DNA from: Cycas panzhihuaensis
Taxonomy: Eukaryota; Cycadophyta
Direction: 5' to 3'
Assembly: GCA_023213395.1 (NCBI GenBank)
Contig: CM041465.1
Location: forward strand, 75,647,741-75,711,740
DNA: 64,000 bases
This document shows, piece after piece, positions 55,961 to 64,000 of this stretch. The position numbers were made by a program, and so were the translations under genes. How positions within the stretch are numbered: the first letter of the stretch is position 1; each line of letters starts with the position of its first letter. Under the pieces are notes generated by a model. It worked only from the letters and a program-made list of their open reading frames with translations. It did no database searches and was not told the DNA's origin.

Positions 55961-56610
55961 TTTCTAGCTAATTTTTTATACTTGATATTGATTCTATATC
56001 ACTTCCTATGAGAATTATATCATCTACATTGACTACATTTATTATGATTATTCCATATCTGTCTTTCATGTATAGCCTAAGATATGAACTCGATTTGAGA
56101 AAACCATTTTGTGAAAGAAATTTATCAAGTTTTGCATACTGTGCTCTTGGGGCTTGCTTTAGCCTATAAAATGCTTTCTTCAACTTGCAAACAAGATTTT
56201 CTTGATCCTTTTTAATGCAGCCTTGTGGTTGTTTCATATAAACTTCCTCTTCTATATCACCATTTAAAATTGCACTTTTCATATCTAATTGATAGATTTT
56301 CCAATTATTTTGGGTTGTTGAAGTAATTATTATTCTTATAGTGTCTAGTTTAGCAATATGAGAGTGTTTCATCAATATCTATCCCTATTGTTTAAGTATA
56401 CCCCTTACTATGGGTCTGGATTTATGCTTTCTATTCTACCATCAACATTTTCTTTTATTTTGTAGATCCACTTGCAATTAACCACTAGCTTATCCTTAGG
56501 TAAATTGACTAGCTCTCAAGTTTGATTTTTGGTGATGGATTCCATTTTGGCATCCATTATTGCTTGCCATTCTACATGATCCTTTACTTCTTCAAAGGAT
56601 TACAGTTCTA
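55961..56610 (-). pseudogene. pol: C4 reverse transcriptase (RVT_2), broken
   Basis: HVEWQAIMDAKMESITKNQT and CKWIYKIKENVDGRIE (56590-56410) are followed by the 135-codon frame 56375-55968 with KLDTIRIIITSTTQNNWKIY, QLDMKSAILNGDIEEEVYM and LKKAFYRLKQAPRAQYAKL. The catalytic box is NVDD at 56021-56032 (Tyr to Asn). This is the clearest copia RT in the window after C2. Confidence 0.92.
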
Positions 56611-57790
56611 TATTGTTGAATAATGCTTGATGTTTCTCTCTTCTTATCTTGTGTGTGAACACATCTCCCTTTCCTTCTTCAATAGTCTTGATGTACCACT
56701 TTGACACTCTTTTTTATTTCCTCTTCTCTTCAATCACTGATTCTTCTGGAGATAATTCTTCTCCTTCAGAGGCTAAGCTTTCATGAGGCATAGGTGTAGT
56801 TCTTAATTCTTCTACATCATCTCATCCTATGTTCTCTGATGTGATTCCAAAGATTTCTTCTACTAGATGATCTTCTTGCATTGTTACTTTTGGTGCCTCT
56901 TCAATTACTTGAGGGGGAGTGTGGCTTCCAGGAATATCTCCTTCATTGAAACTAACATCTCTACTTAGATAGATTTTATTATTTTAGGATCTATACAATT
57001 GTGAGCTTCTAAATTTTTACTATAACCTATTATAATGCAATCTATACTTTTGGAGTCAAGTTTGGACCTCCTTTTATCTGGTATATAAATGAAGGCTTGA
57101 CATCCAAACATTTTCAAGTTACTTACATCAAGTTTGCATCCTTTCTGTGCTTCTTCTAGAGTAACTTATTCTTAGGCCTTTGTTGGGCTTTAGTTTATCA
57201 GGTAATAGACTATACTTATTGCTTTTGCCTAGTAAGCTGTTGAGACTTGCCTGTCATGAATCATGTTATGAGCCATTTCCATGACAGTTTTATTTTTTCA
57301 TTAGCTACCCTATTAGATTATGGTGTATAGTGTGTTTTGAGCTATCTGTGTATTCTATTCACCTTGTAAAAATTTGAGAATTCATTCGAAATGTATTATC
57401 CTCCATTATTAGACTTGATACATTTTATTTTTGATTCTGATTCCAATTTGATTTCAATATTAAATTCTTTGAATGCATAAAAAACTTTAAATTTATTAAA
57501 GAGGAAATAAACCCATACTTTTCTAGAGAGATCATTAATGAATGTTAGAAAATATCTAGAGCCATTGATATAACGAGGAGTTGAAGTTCCACATAGGTCT
57601 GTATACCAATTCCAATTTATTTTGAGCATGCCATTCACCCTTTTTGAAAGGTAGACGTTGTTGTTTTCCAAACTGATAACCTTTACAAACAAAATGATTA
57701 GAAGTGATATTGGAGAGCTTATCAACCATTCTATTTTTATGCATCATTTCTAATCTGTCCAAATAGATATGCTAATATTTCAAATGCCAC
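56611..57790 (-). pseudogene. pol: C4 integrase, broken
   Basis: The zinc-binding block RLEMMHKNRMVDKLSN and HFVCKGYQFGKQQRLPF is followed by the core LVYTDLCGTSTPRYINGSRY (first Asp region), FLTFINDLSRKVWVYFL, and IKCIKSNNGG (the usual R-S-D-N-G-G with Asp now Asn). C-terminal blocks VSNLKMFGCQAFIYIPDKRR and SKLDSKSIDCIIIGYS lie near 57110-57040. The region below about 56950 is the variable linker to RT. Confidence 0.9.
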
Positions 57791-58220
57791 AAATTATTAT
57801 CGATATTAGAATTTACAACAACATATGCCTTTACATTCTCCTTTGGAACTATGAGATTTGAAAGAAGCCTATATAAGTCATTACTTTTTATTCTCTTAGC
57901 AATAACAATGCCATTATTTTTCATATATAATATATGAAAGTATCCTTCTTCATTAAATCTGGTTCTCAATCTTTTCTTTCTGAGCTAAGAGATAGACATA
58001 AGATTTTTTTTCAAACTTAGTACAAAAAGTATATTTCCAATTTTCTATATAATACCCTTTAATTTGATATCTATAGTCTTAATTCCTTTAATATTTAGTG
58101 AGTACTTATCCCCCATTTCAATAGACTTGTTGGGAGAATAAGGTTTAAGTGAATCAAACTAGTCCTCTCGATCTGTCATGTGTCATGAGGCTCTAAAGCC
58201 TATGTACCATACATCCTCAT
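57791..58220 (-). pseudogene. pol: C4 protease and pre-integrase region, broken
   Basis: WYIGFRAS, a stop, then HMTDRED (about 58215-58170) corresponds to the copia W-x-x-D-S-G-A-S-x-H-M-T active site, so Asp-Ser-Gly is replaced by Gly-Phe-Arg. SIEMGDKYSLNIKGIKTIDI and KKNLMSIS follow, then the frame 57969-57772 with NLWHLKY, the L-W-H-x-R pre-integrase motif. Confidence 0.85.
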
Positions 58221-58600
58221 CTTTTAGGTTGGCTATGAAAGCAATAATGAAGGCAGTTTCTTCTTTCTCCTCATCAGCTTATTCCTTGCTATAGTTTCCA
58301 ATGTGATGGTTACCTCTTTGAGTTTCAACTCTCCTTTGAGTGCAATGATATAGGTAGTGATTTGATTGTCTGTACTGATAATATATGTCAAACACTTTGC
58401 AGTTGCTGAAAAAGTAACTAGGTTTTCCACAGTTGAAATAGACTCTCTCATCTCTTGGAGGGTTTTCACATCCTCATCCTCTGCTATCTTGCCCCCTTCC
58501 TCAGGAAGTACTTCTAAACTTTGGAACTTGTTTGTGACCACAAGATTGACCTCGACCCCTAGGTCCTAAATCTAAAATTATTATTCATATATGACTCTTA
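58221..58600 (-). pseudogene. gag: C4 gag remnant with decayed zinc knuckle
   Basis: YFNCGKPSYFFSNCK (about 58441-58397) is a CCHC zinc knuckle (C-F-x-C-G-K-x-G-H-x-x-x-x-C) in which the first Cys and the His are both Tyr. A 102-codon frame overlaps it in another phase. The large N-terminal Gag domain is not visible between here and the primer site, so gag is mostly deleted or unrecognisable. Confidence 0.7.
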
Positions 58601-59128
58601 AAATGAGAGAAAACTAGCTTGAAGTCTGTAGAGGGGCAACTAGGGTTTTTTAATGATTTACTTCAATCTTTCTAAATCTATAATAAATCTCTTTGAGAAT
58701 GGATTCAACAGAATCAAATAATCAAAACACAGGGTTTGTGAGTAATTTTACCTAGATTAAAGCTAGATTTTAAGCAAAAAATGAGAATAAATCCTCAAAC
58801 CCATGCAAATTGGTAAAGAACCAAAAGCAACCTCAAATTGGTCTCAGACGCCTTTGTGCTAGTTGACAAAGATGACGCTTGTATTGAGATATATCTTTTG
58901 AATAAATTTCATAAAATTCTAAGAACTTCAATTTTTTTTTGCCTGTATAGATTTGTACAAGTTTGTATAGAATTGATTTCTATAATTTTGGTCTTCTGAT
59001 AACTTTTGTTTCTTTGTCCTCAATGAATATCTTAGTCTCTTTTAGACTTCCTTTAACATACCACGCATTGTCTGGTAGTTTCTTTTTGGTACAGGTATTA
59101 TTCCTCTCTTACGTAGGCAGATTGACCT
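58601..59128 (-). other. C4 leader / missing gag region
   Basis: About 530 bp between the primer-binding site and the zinc knuckle, too short for a full copia gag plus leader. No Gag motif was recognised in either strand. Confidence 0.5.
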
Positions 59129-59140
59129 GCTCTGATACCA
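59129..59140 (-). other. C4 primer-binding site (initiator-tRNA-Met)
   Basis: The minus strand reads TGGTATCAGAGC directly after the LTR end CTAACA, identical to the usual plant copia site. Confidence 0.95.
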
Positions 59141-59352
59141 TGTTAGACTTGTAATACAGATAGATAAGAAAACTTCATCTTGATTTTTATGGGGGAGGAC
59201 ACCTTCTTAAATATACATGAGCAAATGTAACTAATATAAGAACCAATGACACATGTTTGACAAGTGTGTAGAATACATTAAGAATTACACAAAAGAGGGA
59301 TTGAAAACATTACTCTCAAAGTATACTTATTATAAAACATTACATCTTAACA
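59141..59352 (-). repeat. C4 5' LTR
   Basis: 212 bp, plus-strand ends TGTTAGACTT and TCTTAACA, the same length as its partner. TSD copy ttacc follows. Confidence 0.93.
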
Positions 59353-59357
59353 TTACC

Positions 59358-59804
59358 TTCAAAAGTTTTTCTATCACATTTTTAATAATTTGAGATAGTT
59401 AGGGATTTATTGGTCTCTATTTTTGTTTATAGGGTGAGCATTGAAATGAGTAATGACATTATAAAAGATAATGCTTGGGTCCATACCAAGCATGCCATCA
59501 TAAGACTATGCAAAGACTTTATGAAATTCCTTAAAAATGTTTATATAAGTTTGATATTGATCAAGGGTACACTCAACACCTAATTTAAATTTTTACAAAA
59601 TTGAAGTTATAGAAATATTGGCATAATTAATTTTGCCAAGTAGCATTGGTTTTCCTTCTTTAAAGGGTTGGGGGGTAAGTGGCAAAATGTCATCCAATCC
59701 AAATTGTTAAACTATAGGAAAACTGGAGGTAGTCTAAAGAATTTTATCAGCATTTAAAGCATCAAGTTCATTAGGAAAAGACTCAAATTCAATTGATTTA
59801 AAGA
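59358..59804 (-). pseudogene. pol: G0 reverse transcriptase, N-terminal part and upstream linker
   Basis: Minus-strand reading gives FESFPNELDALNADKIL, a stop, FGLDDILPLTPQPFKEGK, then ECTLDQYQTYINIFKEFHKV and SYDGMLGMDPSIIFYNVITH, the start of a Tat RT (compare WDYSDMKGIDPSIVTHN in G2). It ends IKNVIEKLLKV next to the C4 TSD and continues at 54890 with the EWVSNIVP block. The frame runs directly into the 5' LTR at 59805 with no gag or protease between. Confidence 0.8.
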
Positions 59805-62262
59805 TGAATCACTACTACCAAAGGTGACAAAATGGTCAAAGATAAAGAATCAAAGTGGGTAGGAGAGTCTTAGGGGATAGAATAAGAATAAAGTTTGATT
59901 CAAAATGGATGCAAATAGTCCTCGACATAAAACTATAATGATGTCAACTTAATAACTAGGTAGACTAAGTCTCTCGATGTTGGCTTAATGACATCCTTAA
60001 TCCTTTGATAGCAAGTTATGTGATTTGTTTTAACCTAGTGACAATATTAGGGAAGTGAGTTGACTTTAAATTCTCATATTCTTTTCATGATTATATGACA
60101 ACTTAATTGACTTAAAAGAACTTTTAATGTGACTTAATTAATTCAAATATTAGGCCAAAGCAAATAGGTCAAAGATTGGGTTGAAGAGAATATGAGAGTT
60201 GGTAACAGTCCTAAGAAATTTTTACAAAAATAGATGACATAAATTATTGAATAATCACAAGCATAAGGATGTTATTATTCTACCCGGACTTATACATAAT
60301 CCTTTTTTCTTAGGAGCTTTAAGGGTTGGGATAGGTTAATGCACATATACTACAAACATTACAATCTTAGTTGATTACTCTAGAAAGAAGAAGAAAGAGG
60401 AGGATTTATATATAGGGTAGGTTAAACAAACTCCTTCTAGCCAACTAGTTTGATGGTGTCCATTAGAGTCTATAATGGTGAGTTTCAAGAAACCTAGGGT
60501 AGGGAGTCTTAGCATTAGAAGGATCTATGTACCATACCTGGCTTTATTTGGAAATGAAAAGACTTGATATAAATTGGCTCAACACAAAATAAAATTATAA
60601 TGACCGAGGGTTTGGGTACAAAACACTCAAGTAAAAAATAAAATGAAGGTAATATAAAGATAATAAGCCCTAATGGAATGAATAATGAGATCTATACCCA
60701 ATAAGTGAATAAGGAGCAAGCTCAATTTTGTTGATGAAGAAGTGCTAATGCTTAAGTCTTTAACAATCTTTGTTATATGAAATCTTCAACATGTATCTTT
60801 ATAATTCACTCATAAGATAGATAGTAGGTGTTAATATCTCCACTCACATAGAATAAAAGTAGCCACTTACAATAGTGATAAACATGTTCATTATCATGCT
60901 CATTGCATAAAACTTATGACCCCACAATTCCAAAGAATTATATAGAGAACTTAAAGAAGACAAGACTAAGGGCATCTATATTTATGATTGGTTTTCAAGT
61001 AATAGTTTGGGAGACACAGACAATAATGAGTTCTCCATTGAGGTGGTTGACCATTCTTCATGAATAAGGCATGATTCATGAGGGGAGGAGTTATCTCTAA
61101 GTTTTGAAATTTCTTTGACTCATAATTTTTAGGCTAAATAGAAAAGAAATAATTCCAGGATTATGTTCTTGTGGTGGTAATATCACTCAGTCACTAGTGG
61201 GAAAGTAAGCAGAAAAAATAAATAGAAAAAAGCATACAAACTTCTATCTACTCTAATTTATTAAGGAAACATTTATTGGTGAGCATTAGAAATCATACTT
61301 ATGAGCATTTCGTAAGCATGGGATATCTATAATAGCAAAAATGTGAAAAAAACAAACTAGATAGTAAATATAGCATAGAGTGGTTATTAAAGTAGAGTTA
61401 CGTGAAGCACAACTACCTATAACTTGATTGACTAATAATTATGAGTTAGAATAGAGGATGACATGTTGTACATTTGATGAAATGGTAGATGATTTGGCAA
61501 TAAGGATAGATTCAAACTTAATTGAGTTACTAATAGTATAATCAAGATATTTTTTAGTAGCTTCAATGAGATATTTATTGGAGTCTTAGATAATCTAGGC
61601 AATCATAGATGCACCTAGATTTCCCCATGATACACCATCAATATGAATAGACCAAGGTTGGATGGTTGATAACATGATTTGAAATCTCTTTTAAAAGTAG
61701 CAAAAATCTATAGTTTTTAGTAAGCAAATGATTAATAGAATATGCTTGCTTTATAATGAGAATATAAAAAAATGGAGAACAAAATAAGGATAATTATTTT
61801 GCATAAGAGAAAAGGATAAATATCATTGATAAGTAAAGTATTTAGTAAATAAATGAAGATTTAAAAGCTTGATAGGTAAGGAACACAAATATTCCATTGG
61901 ATTATGCCCTTAGAAAACCAACAAAAATTTGAAGTTGTGAAGGTAATATATATGCCTTAAAGGTAGGATTCAAGATACTCATTTATAGTTAAATTGTAAA
62001 GAGCAAGATTAACAACACTAAGGATAACATTGATTCATTAGAAGGGTAATGGCAAAACCCATCAAAAGGGAGTCTCTTTAAATTACATGAGAGTAAAAAG
62101 AGAACCAAGGAAAAGACAATAACTTCTTAAGGTTATAAGATACAGAGTAGATACAAATTAATTTTTGAAAGTTTTATATTTTTTAATGATTTTTTATAAT
62201 ATAAAGCAACATAGTTTGAGATGAAACCCTATCCATAGTTGTAAAAATAGATTGGTGATAGT
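59805..62262 (-). repeat. G0 5' LTR
   Basis: About 2458 bp, undisturbed by later insertions. It matches 1290-1668 and then 50246-52343, and this continuity is what shows that C1 is a single insertion. The minus strand starts TGCCATTATC and ends GTGATTCA. No gene lies in it. No TSD matching the left flank (ttagt) was found next to it. Confidence 0.75.
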
Positions 62263-64000
62263 GATAATGGCACATATATTCAGTAAATAAAAAGCTAGTT
62301 ATAACAAAGTAGAAAAGGTGTTAAGTGATGGGGAATTTCTAAAGAATAATAACATAAAACAAATGCGATGGAAAAAGAAAACAAGCTAATTATATTAAAA
62401 AAACCCATTTATATGTCAATCGTGCTTAAGGTGGAGAGGGCTAACTCAAAATATACCAGGTTTTATGAGTTAGAAAATTTTAAAATTATTTTTATATCTT
62501 TTGCTTGTTTTGGTTTTAAGCATTTTACATTAATACTTAAGAGTGGAAAAATGTGATTATGAACCCCCAACTTTGAAGCAAACATTGTCCTTAGAGGTAT
62601 CTGATGGCATAGAGGGACAATGAGCTAGAAAATCATGAAAGTCACCAAAACATGATGATGGAAAACCAAAAACATTGTATAAGTATGGGGGTGTATTTTG
62701 TCCCTAGTCCTTGTTGGATTATATTTTAGCATATAGACTATGAGGAAGATGGAATTTAAGATTGTATTGACTAGTGGAATGTAGGTACGAATTTTACGAA
62801 GGTATGCATGACAGAATAATGTAAGAAAGAGAGCATTCTAGGTGCATATAATAGGTGCATTCTATACTGGGTATGCAACAGAGAGTGCATACTATTTTCA
62901 GTATGCTAATAGACAATAGGGTACACATGAGTAGACCTGACCAAAAGGCACCCAGGGATGATGATGTCAGCTTAAAAGAATGTATAGATGTATGGATGGA
63001 AGAGGCACCATTAAGAGAAACTAATCATATGTTAAGTGAAAGGTTATATTGATAATGAAAATATACAATTATGATAGGGAGTTATAACCCTTCATCAAAA
63101 GATGCCAAAAGGATGCATTTAAGGAGACCATTGAGGACCATTCCAATGGTGAGAAACAAGCATTCATTCCATATGGTGGTATGATAACTAGCAAGCCAAA
63201 ATAGTGGTACGAACTAGAGTTACAGCAGATGCATTCCATGATGCATTCCCTTTTGGAACATATGTGACAAAATCCTATGTATGCAGTTGGAATGTATATA
63301 GGATACATTCCAAAACTGAATGTATAAGACATATTGCTTAATAAAGTGAAGAATTACATGGAATACTGTGTTTCATGCATACCATGATGATTGTATGATG
63401 GATACTTGCTGATTAATGTACTGCTATGTGTAATCTATGATGATATTATGTTGAATTATGGATGAATATATGATAACCTTGGGTGTATGGAATATGTTGA
63501 CTATACCCTAAGTTAGATTACTAGTGATCCCTAGACAAGTGTTAGTTTCATAAGTGTAGTGAAATAATGAGTTAACATTGGTTATGTTGCCTATGTCCAC
63601 TAAGGAGGGACTAGGCCAAGAGTTTTCACAAGGGAAGAATGTTCAAAGAGAGAAGACCTTGGCTATCATTGTGATGGCAGGCTGTAACTAAGCCCCTGAT
63701 AGCCAGGGGTCCTTCTAATACTACCTAAGAGGCCTTTAAGGCTAGGAGAGCCATAAAAGGGTACTTCACATAAGGGGAAAGAAATAAGTAGACAAAGGGC
63801 ATTACGATGGTCAAAAGAATCAAAATTAAGAAGGGTAAGAAGATTGAGTTTACATAATAATGAGACTAAGGGATAATCCATTGAAGAATCTAAGGCAAGT
63901 AGAGCCCAAACACCTCAAGAATGAGGAGAGGAAAATAATGATGAGCAAATGGTACTAACACCTTCTCTAATCAAGTGTGACCTTTTAAGCTCAAAAAATG
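62263..64000. other. unassigned sequence right of the outer gypsy element
   Basis: No transposon protein, LTR pair or host gene was recognised. The motifs gtgcattc, tgcatac and related forms recur between 62840 and 63310. The 65-codon plus-strand frame at 62855-63052 and the minus frames near 63069-63332 and 63666-63881 have no recognisable similarity. Confidence 0.4.
63287..63313. repeat. perfect 11-bp inverted repeat
   Basis: Arms TTGGAATGTAT and ATACATTCCAA are separated by 5 bp. It could form a small hairpin or be a transposon end; no matching second copy was found. Confidence 0.6.

Larger units (their letters stand above)
54896..59352 (-). mobile_element. C4: degenerate full-length Ty1/copia retrotransposon
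   Basis: Both LTRs are 212 bp (54896-55107, 59141-59352). TSDs are ttgcc (54891-54895) and ttacc (59353-59357), one transition apart. A perfect primer-binding site and a polypurine tract are present. Internal minus-strand order is gag remnant, protease, integrase, RT, RNase H. About 29 of 212 LTR positions differ by hand count (14%). It inserted in the G0 RT frame. Confidence 0.95.
1290..62262 (-). mobile_element. G0: Tat-like Ty3/gypsy LTR retrotransposon, outermost element of the nest
   Basis: The element is minus-strand. Its LTRs (1290-1668 plus 50246-52343, and 59805-62262) are about 2.46-2.48 kb each once the C1 insertion is removed, and both begin TG and end CA. Between them on the minus strand are integrase (about 52430-53500), RNase H (53820-54190) and RT (54200-54895, resuming at 59358-59804). 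C4 interrupts the RT and C1 interrupts the 3' LTR. No gag, protease, primer-binding site or outer TSD was found, so it is an internally deleted copy. The RT signatures are typical of non-chromovirus (Tat-type) gypsy elements. It was not autonomous in its present form. Confidence 0.75.

Noticed and set aside
1-64000. CRISPR arrays, rRNA or tRNA genes, bacterial operons
   Set aside because: No regularly spaced repeats, no rRNA-like sequence and no cloverleaf apart from the SINE head; content is plant LTR retrotransposons throughout.

Overview
The window looks like intergenic DNA from a large seed-plant genome, most likely a gymnosperm such as a conifer. This is an inference from its content: AT-rich sequence made almost wholly of old, stop-riddled Ty1/copia and Ty3/gypsy (Tat-type) LTR retrotransposons whose paired LTRs differ by roughly 10-18% by hand count. 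I found no host gene, tRNA, rRNA or CRISPR array.

Nearly everything between 1290 and 62262 can be read as one nest of insertions, resolved by matching LTR pairs and target-site duplications (TSDs). The outermost element is G0, a minus-strand Tat-like gypsy. Its 3' LTR (1290-1668 plus 50246-52343) is split by C1, a minus-strand, apparently non-coding copia-type element (1669-50240, TSD gaaga). Its reverse transcriptase is split by C4, a minus-strand copia (54896-59352, TSD ttgcc/ttacc). C1 holds C2, a plus-strand copia (3983-9944, TSD tcctt), and G1, a very large minus-strand Tat gypsy (11926-49651, TSD gatac/tatac) that landed in C1's primer-binding site. G1 holds G2, a related plus-strand Tat gypsy (16028-36146, TSD gagat), and a tRNA-derived SINE (45755-45985, 16-bp TSD). 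G2 holds C3, a small gag-only copia (16793-18978, TSD atttc), and a solo LTR (27367-28024, TSD gcttt). Without their inserts G1 and G2 are each about 17.3 kb, and C1 is about 4.9 kb.

G1 and G2 are the most interesting part. Each has the usual gag, protease, RT, RNase H and integrase. Each also has, between integrase and 3' LTR, a second RNase H reading frame of the additional type known from Tat elements, starting at its own ATG in the same CACCATGG context. Each further has a long reading frame on the opposite strand whose protein resembles the plant mobile domain (PMD). The order of these two extra modules is reversed between the elements: integrase, RNase H, antisense frame in G1; integrase, antisense frame, RNase H in G2. 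All frames carry stops or frameshifts except the G2 RNase H frame (31341-32324), the longest open frame in the window.

The ends, 1-1289 and 62263-64000, are unassigned. All divergence figures and boundaries were read by eye without alignment software.
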